64,000 nt of DNA from Commensalibacter papalotli (ex Servin-Garciduenas et al. 2014) (GTDB taxonomy: Bacteria > Pseudomonadota > Alphaproteobacteria > Acetobacterales > Acetobacteraceae). Both the position numbers and the translations under genes were made by a program. Positions 37,703-47,126 of this stretch are shown piece by piece; within the stretch, counting starts at the first letter, position 1, and every line of letters begins with the position of its first letter. The notes under the pieces were generated by a model. The model saw only the letters and a list, made by a program, of their open reading frames with translations. It was not told the DNA's origin and did no database searches. The stretch spans positions 930,001-994,000 of the forward strand of contig NZ_ATSX01000001.1 in NCBI RefSeq assembly GCF_000527695.1, written 5' to 3'.

Positions 37703-40015
37703 TTATTGTGTCATATTCAAACTAAACAAAAATGCTCTACCAGCAGAAGGTGTAACACGATTACTAAATAAAGAATCATAATTTAAACGATTGGTCACAT
37801 TATACATATTAAACGCAACCTTCCAATGTTCATCAAATTTATGAGAAAGCATTGCATCAATACTCATATTTGCAGGCGCTTTCCCCCTTGGTGCCTGACG
37901 TGTATTCACATAACTGAGCCATACATCGCCCCTCCAAGTAATTCCCCCTCCAACTTGTAAATTATAGGGGGTATTCGGTAGAATTTCATACGTTGTCCAA
38001 AGTGACCCTTGTTGTGTTGGTACATATTGAACACGAGATCCTTTCATTCCCTTTGTTTGAGAGTCTGTTACCTTACTGTGATATGCAGCAAACCCACCAT
38101 AAACGTCCCAATGTTTCGTAATATTTCCTGAAATTCCCAGCTCAATCCCCTCGTTATAAACTTGATCGCCTGAGCTGACTACTGAACCATCCAAAGGATC
38201 ACTAACTAATTGATTGTTTTTTTCAAGTCGAAATAACGACGCCGTTAAACCGAGACGTTTATCCATCAAACTCCATTTTCCACCTAATTCGTATAAACGA
38301 CTTCTTTCTGGTTTCATGCCCCCTTCGCCATCTTGCATCGGCGCATAAGAGTTAGTTAAATACATTCCAAGAGGTGTGGTCGACAAAGCCCATGTAAAAT
38401 AATACATTTGGTTATCATCTGGATTGAACATTAAACTTGCGGTGGGATTAACAACATTATTATTCGTTTTCATATTATTTGCGGTAAACGAACTTCCACC
38501 TTCAGTATTATATTTTGCTCTCCAATTATCGTATCTTACACCACCTTTGATAGACCATTGTTCGGTAAACCAGATTTGATCATAAATAAATACACCAACA
38601 TCCCGAGTATTTCCTTTTCTGGAAGCTGGATCACCTGCCCCTGTCGCACCACTGATTGATGTGTTATGAGGATTCCCAGGTAACACAACAATGTTCGTTG
38701 GAAGATAAGGGCTTGGATTTAACACATTATTATCTGGGAATGTCTCGGAAAATTCACCGTATTCTCTGCGTTCACTCGCATAGACAACGTCGACACCAGC
38801 GGTTAACTGATGTTTAAATTTCCATGTTTCAAAATTAGCAACTGTTGATAGCACATTCTGAAATGACCAAGTATCTTGATTATAAGGCGATGGCCCATCC
38901 GTATTCATCATAGCTGCGCCTGGATTATTAGAGAAAAATAATCCACTGCAAGTAGGTCTGCCATTACATCTTGGTCGTGTCACCGCAAAATAACGAGAAT
39001 AATTTCCATATCTGGTATCATTATGAATAACGATGTCAGGATTAACATCATAAGTTAATCTGCCTGTTAATTGATTATCTTGTGTCTGATCACGATCTAT
39101 TTCTTTTCTACCATACCAATTACTTCTTCTGACCCCATATTTTGTCATCGGTTTGGCAATACTGTTCCCTGGTTTAATTAATGTAGGAATTCCATAGTCA
39201 GGCATACGATCATCTTGTTGATGCATAAACTGTACAACATAGTTTATTTTGTCATTAAACTTAAAGAGAGCAGAAGGTGCTAGTCCCCAACGTTTCGAAT
39301 AGATATAATCACGGCCAACAACATTGTTACTGTTCCCCACAGCTGTCAGGCGAACAGCTATATGATCATTAATTTCTTTATTTAAATCGATTGTTCCTCG
39401 ATAATAATCCCCGTTACCTCCCGTGAAATTAACATCATAGCGATCTGTTAACATTGGTTTCTTGGTGATAACATTAATAGCTCCACCCGTCGTTCCGTTT
39501 CCGAAAACAGAAGAGGATGGTCCTTTAATCACAACAACACTGTCATAATTAAAACTATCACGGCTATAAACCCCAAAATCTCTTAATCCGTCTTCATAGA
39601 TATCATTTTGAGCTTGGAATCCCCGAATCAAGAACTGATTTCCAGACATACCACCACGTCCTTCACCCACAGATGACGTGACCCCTGGAACATTTTTTAA
39701 TGCTTCATCTAAAGATTTTATATTTTGCTCTTGAAGGATTTTTTGAGGCACGACATTGATATTTTGTGGTGTATGCATCACATCCTGAGGCATTAAATCC
39801 ACGCCTGTATCATGCGTTAAAATATTCGACGTTTTTTTTCCACGCACAAGAATATGCTCATTTGCTTTGGAACTTTCTGTATCTCCGTCTCTTGCTTCTA
39901 CTTCTTTTTTATCAGTAGAAATATCTTTCGCTAATACTGGGCTGCCAATCAAAGTAACCATCACCGTCGCCAGTGATACTGGTTTAACTATTCTTTTGAT
40001 ACCGTTTTTCTGCAT
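37703..40015 (-). CDS. TonB-dependent siderophore receptor (Fiu-like)
   Basis: The 770-residue outer-membrane receptor has a signal peptide (about 1-29, VLA|KD). The plug domain at about 60-180 contains PQNINVVPQKILQEQ, VPGVTSSVGEGRGG, FLIRGFQAQNDIYEDGLRD and KGPSSSVFGNGTTGGAINVITKKP, followed by a 22-strand barrel ending in the aromatic-terminated FLFSLNMTQ strand. The pairing with a PiuC-type hydroxylase suggests uptake of iron bound to catechol compounds. Two Fur-box-like palindromes lie just upstream. Confidence 0.95.
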   Translation of the reverse strand: MQKNGIKRIVKPVSLATVMVTLIGSPVLAKDISTDKKEVEARDGDTESSKANEHILVRGKKTSNILTHDTGVDLMPQDVMHTPQNINVVPQKILQEQNIKSLDEALKNVPGVTSSVGEGRGGMSGNQFLIRGFQAQNDIYEDGLRDFGVYSRDSFNYDSVVVIKGPSSSVFGNGTTGGAINVITKKPMLTDRYDVNFTGGNGDYYRGTIDLNKEINDHIAVRLTAVGNSNNVVGRDYIYSKRWGLAPSALFKFNDKINYVVQFMHQQDDRMPDYGIPTLIKPGNSIAKPMTKYGVRRSNWYGRKEIDRDQTQDNQLTGRLTYDVNPDIVIHNDTRYGNYSRYFAVTRPRCNGRPTCSGLFFSNNPGAAMMNTDGPSPYNQDTWSFQNVLSTVANFETWKFKHQLTAGVDVVYASERREYGEFSETFPDNNVLNPSPYLPTNIVVLPGNPHNTSISGATGAGDPASRKGNTRDVGVFIYDQIWFTEQWSIKGGVRYDNWRAKYNTEGGSSFTANNMKTNNNVVNPTASLMFNPDDNQMYYFTWALSTTPLGMYLTNSYAPMQDGEGGMKPERSRLYELGGKWSLMDKRLGLTASLFRLEKNNQLVSDPLDGSVVSSGDQVYNEGIELGISGNITKHWDVYGGFAAYHSKVTDSQTKGMKGSRVQYVPTQQGSLWTTYEILPNTPYNLQVGGGITWRGDVWLSYVNTRQAPRGKAPANMSIDAMLSHKFDEHWKVAFNMYNVTNRLNYDSLFSNRVTPSAGRAFLFSLNMTQ

Positions 40016-40035
40016 TGCATATTGCTTTATAATAT

Positions 40036-40050
40036 TAAGAATGATTCTTA
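40036..40050. promoter_or_regulatory. Fur-box-like palindrome 1
   Basis: TAAGAAT-G-ATTCTTA is a perfect 7-1-7 palindrome 20 bases upstream of the receptor start. It resembles the Fur 7-1-7 consensus TGATAAT-N-ATTATCA only partly. Confidence 0.6.
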
Positions 40051-40063
40051 TTAAAGATGTTAA

Positions 40064-40078
40064 TGAGAATAATTATCA
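40064..40078. promoter_or_regulatory. Fur-box-like palindrome 2
   Basis: TGAGAAT-A-ATTATCA differs from the Fur 7-1-7 consensus at one position. It lies 49 bases upstream of the TonB receptor start and 28 bases from palindrome 1 (start to start). Iron repression of the receptor and piuC-like gene follows by inference. Confidence 0.75.
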
Positions 40079-40082
40079 ATAA

Positions 40083-40488
40083 GAAAATAAAAAAGCAATA
40101 ACCTTAATGTATCTTATAAAAAATGTTGTTTATTTATCACAATTCATTATTACAAAGAAATTTATAAGATTTTATTTTATATATAACAATAAGTTAGAAA
40201 TAACTCTTAAACGTAATACTGTGACATAAGAAATCCTTACATCTATAATAAAAATTAATGAAAAATTGGAAAGCAAGAATACAAGCAAAATTACAAAATA
40301 ATTTTAAACATTCTTTTGTTATTCATTTTTCGTAATACACAATCGACTATTTCTTCATACTTATGATTTAAAATCACTTATCAAAATAAATTTGTTTTAA
40401 ACTGAAATTTTCATCAAACTTTATTATACAAAAAAAAGTCATAATATATAATTAAGTAACCACTATATAATGAAGAATAAGGACAAAC
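40083..40488. other. Long AT-rich intergenic region without a convincing gene
   Basis: These 406 bases between divergent genes are very AT-rich. I find no tRNA-like arms, no terminator and no coding frame with a ribosome-binding site. The right end must hold the promoter of the EVE-domain gene. Confidence 0.6.
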
Positions 40489-40920
40489 ATGATGAATTAC
40501 TGGTTAATTAAATCAGAACCTGATGCATTTTCATGGCAAGAACAAATACAAAATAATATTGAGCCTTGGACAGGTATTCGAAATCATCAAGCTAAAAAGA
40601 ACTTACAATCTATGAAAAATGGAGATTTGACATTTTTTTATCATTCTAATGTTGGTAAAGAGATTGTTGGTATTGTCCGTATTGTCAAAGAGGCATATCC
40701 TGACCCCACCGATCCAGATCAAAAATGGTCGTGCGTGGATGTACAAACAGTCTGTTCCGTTCCAACACCTGTGACCTTAAAACAAATCAAAGCAATCCCT
40801 GAATTACAAGAAGTCAGCCTGATTAAACAATCACGTCTGTCCGTTATGCCTATTACACCTGAACATTGGAAATTACTATGTAACTTGGGAGGAATTACTC
40901 AAGCTGATATAAAAAAATAA
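40489..40920 (+). CDS. EVE domain-containing protein
   Basis: The 143-residue protein starts MMNYWLIKSEPDAFSW. The EVE (PUA-like) fold markers YWLIKSEP, WTGIRNHQAKKNLQSMKNGDLTFFYHSN and the WSCVDVQTV segment are clear. EVE proteins bind modified bases in DNA or RNA, and human THYN1 is a member. AAGGA precedes either of two adjacent ATGs. The gene is alone upstream of rnd with a 71-base gap; the ligand is unknown. Confidence 0.9.
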   Translation: MMNYWLIKSEPDAFSWQEQIQNNIEPWTGIRNHQAKKNLQSMKNGDLTFFYHSNVGKEIVGIVRIVKEAYPDPTDPDQKWSCVDVQTVCSVPTPVTLKQIKAIPELQEVSLIKQSRLSVMPITPEHWKLLCNLGGITQADIKK

Positions 40921-40991
40921 TAATATTCTTATTTTATTTTATGTCTTATTATAAATCACTTTTTACTTAAAGCCTTTACTGGATTTTATTT

Positions 40992-41657
40992 ATGCCAACA
41001 AATGATAACACTGCCCTTGATTACATTCATCTTTATCAACATGATTTACCTGATCATTTAGACCTTGGGTCAATAATAGCTATTGATACAGAAGCAATGG
41101 GATTAAATCATTATCGAGATCGTTTGTGTCTGGTACAAATTTCCAGTGGTGATGGTCAAGTTCATTTAGTGCAATTTATTCCTGAATATTTAGGGGGAAA
41201 AGGCTTTACTGCGTGTCCTAATCTTAAAAAACTTTTAACCTCCCCTTCTGTAACAAAAATAATGCATTTTGCCAGATTTGATGTGGGTATTTTACAATAT
41301 GCTTTGGATATCAAACTTTCATCAGTAGTTTGTACTAAAATTGCTGCCAAACTAACAAGAACATTTACAGATAAACACGGTTTAGCTGCTTTATGTAGAG
41401 ATATTTTAAAAGTTGAGTTATGCAAGCAACAACAAAGCTCTGATTGGGGTGCACCCACCTTAACCCCAGAACAACTGGTCTATGCTGCATCTGATGTCTT
41501 ATATTTACATCGACTATGGGATGCATTAAAACAACTTTTAATTCGTGAAAACCGCTTAGAACTGGCTCAATCCTGTTTTTCTTTTCTCTCTGCACGTGCA
41601 GATCTTGATATTTTAGGATATGAAGAACCTGATATTTTTCAACATCGTAGTTCGTAA
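40992..41657 (+). CDS. rnd: Ribonuclease D-type 3'-5' exoribonuclease
   Basis: The 221-residue DEDDy exonuclease shows AIDTEAMGLNHYRDRLCLVQIS (Exo I, DxE), HFARFDVGILQ (Exo II) and YAASDVLYLHRLW (Exo III with Tyr). It lacks the C-terminal HRDC domains of E. coli RNase D, as is common for short alphaproteobacterial forms. It is just upstream of kdsD-lptCAB. Confidence 0.9.
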   Translation: MPTNDNTALDYIHLYQHDLPDHLDLGSIIAIDTEAMGLNHYRDRLCLVQISSGDGQVHLVQFIPEYLGGKGFTACPNLKKLLTSPSVTKIMHFARFDVGILQYALDIKLSSVVCTKIAAKLTRTFTDKHGLAALCRDILKVELCKQQQSSDWGAPTLTPEQLVYAASDVLYLHRLWDALKQLLIRENRLELAQSCFSFLSARADLDILGYEEPDIFQHRSS

Positions 41658-41736
41658 AAGATCTATTTGATCCCTGATGATAACTGTTTTATAGTATGAA
41701 TACTTTATAATTTATCAATTTTTAAGTGTATAATAA

Positions 41737-42729
41737 ATGGAACCTATGTCTATTTGTGATATTCAAAATGCTTGTGATGCTTTGCTTATCGAAAAGCAAG
41801 GGATTCAAGAGCTTATTGATGCCTTGCAAAATAATCATGTCCTATCAGAAGCTTTTGATCAAACCGTTCAAACATTATTTACACTCAAAGGGCGCGTTAT
41901 CTTAACAGGAATTGGTAAATCTGGTCATATTGCAAAAAAAATTCAAGCAACCCTTGCTTCTACTGGAACAGCTTCTTTTTTCGTTCATCCTGCCGAAGCT
42001 GCTCATGGCGATCTGGGCATGATACAACCTAGCGACGTCGTTATAGCGATTTCAGCCTCAGGTGAAAGTGCAGAGCTGACCAATATTATTTCACATACAA
42101 AACGATTTGATATTTTTTTAATTGCTATGACTACCAACGAGCAATCTACCTTGGCTAAAGCTGCGAATATTGCTATGATACTACCAAAATCTAAAGAAGC
42201 ATGTCCTTTTGGATTAGCACCTACAACCAGCACTATAATGCAATTAGCCCTTGGTGACGCCCTTGCAATTACATTATTAAAAAAACGCCATTTCACTGCA
42301 TCCGATTTTGGTATATATCATCCAGGAGGACGTTTGGGCAGCAAGTTAAAAGCTGTACGCGACCTTATGCATACACATCAAGAAATTCCACTGGGTACAC
42401 CTAACATGCCAATCTTAGAAGCAATTATGGAAATGACCAAAAAAGCCCTTGGATGTATTGGTATTATTTCTGAACAAGGAATATTAATCGGTTTAATTAC
42501 AGATGGTGATCTTCGCAGGACGCTTGACAAAGATATTCGCAACTTAACAGCTCAGGACGTAATGAATAAAAGCCCCATGACTGTTCATGAAGATATTCTT
42601 GCCGCAGAAGCTTTGCGGTTAATGAATAGTAAAAAACATCCCATAACATGTTTATTTGTGATAGACCAAAACCATAAACCCACTGGTGTCTTACATATTC
42701 ACGATCTTTTACGTGCAGGAATAGCATGA
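41737..42729 (+). CDS. kdsD: D-arabinose-5-phosphate isomerase (KdsD/KpsF)
   Basis: The 330-residue enzyme converts ribulose-5-phosphate to arabinose-5-phosphate for Kdo synthesis. A SIS domain (GRVILTGIGKSGHIAKKIQATLASTGT near 50-80, and the HPAEAAHGDLG loop with catalytic His) is followed by GIYHPGGRLG and two CBS domains. It heads kdsD-lptC-lptA-lptB, joining Kdo supply to LPS export. Its stop overlaps the lptC start (ATGA). Confidence 0.95.
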   Translation: MEPMSICDIQNACDALLIEKQGIQELIDALQNNHVLSEAFDQTVQTLFTLKGRVILTGIGKSGHIAKKIQATLASTGTASFFVHPAEAAHGDLGMIQPSDVVIAISASGESAELTNIISHTKRFDIFLIAMTTNEQSTLAKAANIAMILPKSKEACPFGLAPTTSTIMQLALGDALAITLLKKRHFTASDFGIYHPGGRLGSKLKAVRDLMHTHQEIPLGTPNMPILEAIMEMTKKALGCIGIISEQGILIGLITDGDLRRTLDKDIRNLTAQDVMNKSPMTVHEDILAAEALRLMNSKKHPITCLFVIDQNHKPTGVLHIHDLLRAGIA

Positions 42730-43484
42730 CTGACAATAAACAAGATCAGCCAAAAACGACTTCGCAGATTGAAAGAACTGACTTTCAAGCCAAGCAAAAA
42801 TATTTAAAGCAACGTGCAAGCTCTAATATTACGAGGCGTCAGGTACCCCATGAAAAAGATATTCTGCGTCGTAAAAAAGTAATTAAATGGACAAAATGGG
42901 TTTTACCGATCCTTGCGTTGTTTTTATTAGGCTCAATTGCTATTTGGCCAGAGATTGACCGTATGATTAATACGAATAAAGAAGTCGTTAAGCAATTATC
43001 TAGAATCAAAGTAGAAAGTGGGACAATGATCGGGGCAACGTTTCACGGCCTTGATTCTTCAGAACGACCTTACACAATTACTTCGAGTAAAGTTATTCAA
43101 AAATCCAACAACAGCGATATGATCCGTCTGGCTGATCCAAAAGCTGATATTCTATTACAAAATAATAGTTGGATAATGGTTACAGCTAATAAAGGCATTT
43201 ATATGCAGCATCTTCAAAACCTCAACCTTTACGAAAATGTTGTTTTATATAGAGACGATGGATTGTTTATGTATAGTGATATTGCTGATATTGCTTTAAA
43301 AGATTCAATCGTTACCGCTAATGACTGGATCCATGCCGAAGGTCCTTTTGGTCAACTTGATGCACAAGCTTATTTCTTGGATATGCATACTAATGTTGCT
43401 CAATTCAAAGGCCCTGGTCGTTTAATTTTAAATGATGATAAAAATTCTTCTCCTCCTTCGCAACCTTCTAAAACGTCGGAATAA
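42726..43484 (+). CDS. lptC: LPS export system protein LptC
   Basis: The 252-residue bitopic protein has a cytoplasmic N-terminal region of about 55 residues, one helix at about 60-77 (WVLPILALFLLGSIAIWP), and a periplasmic beta-jellyroll part that receives LPS from LptB2FG and passes it to LptA. Gene position between kdsD and lptA confirms the call. The cytoplasmic extension is longer than in enterobacteria. Sequence is weakly conserved, as usual for LptC. Confidence 0.88.
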   Translation: MTDNKQDQPKTTSQIERTDFQAKQKYLKQRASSNITRRQVPHEKDILRRKKVIKWTKWVLPILALFLLGSIAIWPEIDRMINTNKEVVKQLSRIKVESGTMIGATFHGLDSSERPYTITSSKVIQKSNNSDMIRLADPKADILLQNNSWIMVTANKGIYMQHLQNLNLYENVVLYRDDGLFMYSDIADIALKDSIVTANDWIHAEGPFGQLDAQAYFLDMHTNVAQFKGPGRLILNDDKNSSPPSQPSKTSE

Positions 43485-43489
43485 TCTCC

Positions 43490-44434
43490 ATGAATACTAA
43501 ACAAGCTTTATTTTTATCTTTTGCATCTTTAATAGGTATTGGATTATTCCACGTTTCCCCTGTATCAGCTCAAAACATTGATTTGTCTCATGGAGGACAA
43601 ATCACGGTTACCGCTCTTGGTGGGTTTGACTGGGATCAAAATAATAAATCTGTAACCGCCTATACTCAAGCAAAAGCTGTCAGAGGAAATGTTACTGTTA
43701 CCGCTGATCGGTTAGTTGCGTTATATCGTAAAAAAGCTGGTTCAGATCAACCTAAACCAGAAGAAAAAGCTCAAGAGAAAACTGGTGACATCACCCAAAA
43801 AGATTCTGGTTCTAACGAGATTTATCGTTTAAATGCTTATGGGCATGTACATATTTACACCAATACCGACCAAGCTTGGGGAGATAAAGCCGTTTATGAT
43901 ATTGATCAGGCTACGCTTGTCTTAACAGGTAAGAATATGAAGCTGACGACACCACAAAACTTAATGACAGCCAAAGATGCCATGGAATATCATTCCCAAA
44001 CCCGTATGTCTGTGGGGCGTGGAGATGCAACTGTTACCAATCTAAAAGATGGTCGTCGTATCACAGCAGATGTGTTAGTTGGATATAGTAAACCCACAGA
44101 TCAAAAAGATCCCAACGCAAAAAACAAACCGTCTAATAACAATGACGCTGATGATATGAGCAGATCTAGTAAGTTAGAAAAAGTGAATGCTTTTGGTAAT
44201 GTTGTTGTCAGAACACAAACAGAAACCGTCAGAGGAGATCGGGGTGTTTACGTCCCTGATTCTAGTATTGCTCGGGTTGTGGGTAATGTACATATCACCA
44301 GAGGATCTAATCAATTAAATGGTCATGCCGCCATTATTAACATGAAAACAGGTATCGCCCATATGACAGAAGCACCTGGACGACGTGTTCAGGGTCTAGT
44401 TGTTCCAAACGAATCTAATAATCAACCTAAATAA
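43490..44434 (+). CDS. lptA: LPS transport periplasmic protein LptA
   Basis: The 314-residue protein has a signal peptide (about 1-27, VSA|QN) and an OstA-like beta-jellyroll domain. Repeating strands such as ITVTALGGFDWDQNNKSVTAYTQAKAV, YGHVHIYTNTDQAWGDKAVYD and NVVVRTQTETVRGDRGVYVP bridge the periplasm. Two low-complexity, charged inserts near residues 85-105 and 205-225 make it longer than E. coli LptA (185). Confidence 0.9.
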   Translation: MNTKQALFLSFASLIGIGLFHVSPVSAQNIDLSHGGQITVTALGGFDWDQNNKSVTAYTQAKAVRGNVTVTADRLVALYRKKAGSDQPKPEEKAQEKTGDITQKDSGSNEIYRLNAYGHVHIYTNTDQAWGDKAVYDIDQATLVLTGKNMKLTTPQNLMTAKDAMEYHSQTRMSVGRGDATVTNLKDGRRITADVLVGYSKPTDQKDPNAKNKPSNNNDADDMSRSSKLEKVNAFGNVVVRTQTETVRGDRGVYVPDSSIARVVGNVHITRGSNQLNGHAAIINMKTGIAHMTEAPGRRVQGLVVPNESNNQPK

Positions 44435-44469
44435 TCACTACTGCTTTTTATACAAGGTACTATCCTATT

Positions 44470-45246
44470 ATGAATACTGATACTGGTACACCAACCCATA
44501 AGAATAATCCTCATTATGTTCCTGGAGAAGGATTAGTCGCCACCAATATTGGCAAAACCTATAAAAAGCGTTCTGTTGTTCAAAATGTTTCTTTGCGTGT
44601 TCATCGTGGAGAGGCTGTTGGATTATTAGGACCTAATGGTGCAGGAAAAACAACGAGTTTCTATATGATTGTAGGCCTTGTCCAACCTGATACAGGCTCA
44701 ATCAAATTGGATGGTGCAGATATTACAAAACTTCCAATGTATCGCAGAGCACGTCTAGGTATCGGTTATCTTCCTCAAGAAGCCAGTATTTTCCGTGGAC
44801 TTAATGTTGAGCAAAATATTATGGCTGTACTAGAGGTTGTTGAACCTGACTTTCAAAAACGTCAAGAAATTCTAGATGGCTTGCTGGCTGAGTTCGGGAT
44901 CAGTCATTTACGTCGCTCTCCATCTTTATCTTTATCTGGTGGTGAACGTCGTCGTTTGGAAATCGCAAGAGCATTAGCCAGTGACCCAAATTATATTTTG
45001 CTAGATGAACCTTTGGCTGGAATTGACCCAATTGCAGTTGGGGAAATTCGTGACCTTGTTTCCCATCTGAAGGATCGTGGAATTGGGGTATTAATTACAG
45101 ATCATAATGTTCGTGAAACATTGGAAATTATTGATCGCGCTTATATTATGAATAGTGGTCAATTACTGATGGAAGGCGCTCCGTCCGAAGTTGTTGCTAA
45201 TGAAGATGTTCGTCGCGTTTATCTTGGTGAAAAATTCTCTATGTAA
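44470..45246 (+). CDS. lptB: LPS export ABC transporter ATPase LptB
   Basis: The 258-residue ATPase powers LPS extraction. Walker A GPNGAGKT, the Q-loop YLPQEASIFR, signature LSGGERRR and Walker B YILLDEPLAGIDP, then the H-loop ITDHNV, are all present. An N-terminal extension of about 20 residues precedes the domain. The stop codon TAA lies inside a 21-base inverted repeat arm (45243-45263). Confidence 0.96.
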   Translation: MNTDTGTPTHKNNPHYVPGEGLVATNIGKTYKKRSVVQNVSLRVHRGEAVGLLGPNGAGKTTSFYMIVGLVQPDTGSIKLDGADITKLPMYRRARLGIGYLPQEASIFRGLNVEQNIMAVLEVVEPDFQKRQEILDGLLAEFGISHLRRSPSLSLSGGERRRLEIARALASDPNYILLDEPLAGIDPIAVGEIRDLVSHLKDRGIGVLITDHNVRETLEIIDRAYIMNSGQLLMEGAPSEVVANEDVRRVYLGEKFSM

Positions 45247-45296
45247 ATCAAGTTATCCCCTTAACTTTTACTGAGTAAGGGGATAACTTGATTTAC
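45243..45296. repeat. 21-bp perfect inverted repeat overlapping the lptB stop codon
   Basis: The arm 45243-45263 is the exact reverse complement of 45276-45296, with a 12-base loop. The left arm includes the lptB stop (45244-45246). The stem contains a central CCCC/GGGG block. No U run follows, so it is not a textbook intrinsic terminator; it may act by mRNA stabilisation or through another mechanism. Confidence 0.85.
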
Positions 45297-45463
45297 AAGT
45301 TGCGAATAATTTCAATTAATTTTAACTATGCTCTTTTGCTTGTTCTTGAATTCTTTCTCTAGAATTCTCTTTTATAGAATCATAATTTTAAAATATCTTT
45401 TTGTATTAAATCATATTATTCAACAAGCCTAATAAAGTCAAAAATGCCTTGATTAGAGAAAAA

Positions 45464-46312
45464 ATGCACTCATTGCAGTCTTTGGACGAAAAACTCCTGC
45501 ACCCTCCTCTTATCCCACATCTTTATGGATGGAAGCGGTTTTGTGTTGAATTTTTATTTTTTGGCGCTAAAGAAGCACGTTCTTGCCTGTTTGTGGGGTT
45601 ATTTTTTCTCTCTATTTTTATCGTCCCCAAAAGTGGTATTTGGATTATTCCACGTTATGATGTCTTATTCATTATTGCCATTACAATTCAATTATGGATG
45701 GTCTATAGCAAACTAGAAACATTAGATGAATTAAAGGCCGTGATGCTGTTTCATATTGTAGGCTTTGTGTTAGAAGTTTTCAAAACATCTGCCAATATCC
45801 AATCATGGAGTTATCCTGATTTTGCTTATACCAAAGTGCTGAATGTTCCCTTATTCTCAGGCTTTATGTATGCAGCTATTGGCAGTTATATCATCCAAGC
45901 ATGGCGCTTATTTGATCTGAAAATATATCATCATCCCCCTTATATTTTTGCAGTTATTACTTCTTTGTTAATTTATATAAATTTTTTTACTCATCACTAT
46001 TTTGGTGACTATAGATGGTATATTGCTGCTGGTGTATTGGGGCTTTATGCTCGTACAACCGTTGTCTTTACCCCTTATGACCGTGAAAGGAAAATGCCAC
46101 TTTTACTCGCATTTATTTTGATTGGTTTTTTTATTTGGCTAGCGGAAAATATTAGTACCTTCTTTGGCATATGGAAATACCCAAATCAAATTACCTCTTG
46201 GTCAATGGTACATACAGGAAAATGGAGTTCATGGGCATTGCTAGTCATTATGACATTTACCATTACTGTGTTTTTAAAACATATAAAAAAGACCGTTTAT
46301 ATTCCAAGATAA
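45464..46312 (+). CDS. DUF817 family membrane protein
   Basis: From the ATG at 45464 this is about 282 residues (a TTG at 45449 is possible). It has around eight hydrophobic helices with family-typical segments FGAKEARSCLFVGLFF, LDELKAVMLFHIVGFVLEVFK, LFSGFMYAAIGSYI and WYIAAGVLGLYARTTVVFTPYD, and a conserved W/E pair in IWLAENISTFFGIWKYP. This matches DUF817, whose function is unknown. It occupies the place between lptB and hpf where rpoN lies in many alphaproteobacteria. Confidence 0.82.
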   Translation: MHSLQSLDEKLLHPPLIPHLYGWKRFCVEFLFFGAKEARSCLFVGLFFLSIFIVPKSGIWIIPRYDVLFIIAITIQLWMVYSKLETLDELKAVMLFHIVGFVLEVFKTSANIQSWSYPDFAYTKVLNVPLFSGFMYAAIGSYIIQAWRLFDLKIYHHPPYIFAVITSLLIYINFFTHHYFGDYRWYIAAGVLGLYARTTVVFTPYDRERKMPLLLAFILIGFFIWLAENISTFFGIWKYPNQITSWSMVHTGKWSSWALLVIMTFTITVFLKHIKKTVYIPR

Positions 46313-46473
46313 TCTTTTGAAGCTCAATAGTTTATTCTCTTATCTCTGTGAATTCTATTAAATAATATAGTATCGATAATATCTTCGTCATACTTAAAAA
46401 TCAGTGTTGCACAATGATCAAGACATGAGTAACCTAACTATAAGATATTTATAAAAAAAGATGGAGAGTATTA

Positions 46474-47070
46474 ATGAAGATATCAATTTATGGAAAAAAA
46501 ATAGAAATACCCGATTGGTTTCGCCAAAAAGTTGAAGAGACATTAGAAAAAACTACACAAAAATATTTTGATAATATTAATGATATTTCTGTTACTTTTA
46601 ATAAATTACCATCTTCTTACACCTGCCAAATTCATACTCATGCATCTCGTGGTCTTTCTATTCGCAGTGAGGGTTCAGCTACAGAACTACAAATTGCATT
46701 TGACAATGCAATAGAGCATATTACAAAACGCTTACGCCGTTATAAAAGCCGTTTACTAGGACGTCGAGGTACAAAAGCTGCCTTCAATAAATTTGTTGAA
46801 GGTCGTCAATATGTTATTCGCCCTGACCAAGAAATAGAAGAGCAAGAAAACACACAACAAGAGCAACTGGAACAAGCAATCAAAGAACGTATCATTACAG
46901 AAAGAGCTACCGAGATTGACAGCCTTACTGTATATGAAGCGATTATGCATCTTGACCTTTCAGAACGTCCAGTTCTAATGTTTAAAAATTCTGAAAACGA
47001 CCGTATCAATGTTGTTTATCGCCATACAGATGGCCAAGTCGTCTGGCTTGATTCTGGTATAAGCAACTAA
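46474..47070 (+). CDS. hpf: Ribosome hibernation promoting factor, long form
   Basis: The 198-residue protein has an N-terminal RaiA/HPF domain (about 1-105) and a C-terminal dimerisation domain (about 138-198, with ERPVLMFKNSENDRINVVYRHTDGQ), joined by a Glu/Gln-rich linker. Long HPF alone makes 100S ribosome dimers in stationary phase. Expected neighbours rpoN and ptsN are missing. AAGATGGAGAG lies before the start. A strong terminator follows. Confidence 0.94.
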   Translation: MKISIYGKKIEIPDWFRQKVEETLEKTTQKYFDNINDISVTFNKLPSSYTCQIHTHASRGLSIRSEGSATELQIAFDNAIEHITKRLRRYKSRLLGRRGTKAAFNKFVEGRQYVIRPDQEIEEQENTQQEQLEQAIKERIITERATEIDSLTVYEAIMHLDLSERPVLMFKNSENDRINVVYRHTDGQVVWLDSGISN

Positions 47071-47108
47071 AGCAAAAGGGAGGATTTCATATCCTCCCTT
47101 TTGCTTTA
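47068..47108. terminator. Bidirectional terminator (hpf / DUF1150)
   Basis: TAAAGCAAAAGGGAGGAT (47068-47085) pairs exactly with ATCCTCCCTTTTGCTTTA (47091-47108), loop TTCAT, between convergent genes. Confidence 0.88.
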
Positions 47109-47126
47109 ACAATATTTGCCTTGTGT

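Noticed and set aside
40258-40335. 25-codon basic small frame (MKNWKARIQAKLQ...) in the long intergenic gap
   Set aside because: No ribosome-binding site or recognised family, and an AT-rich gap of this length yields such frames by chance.
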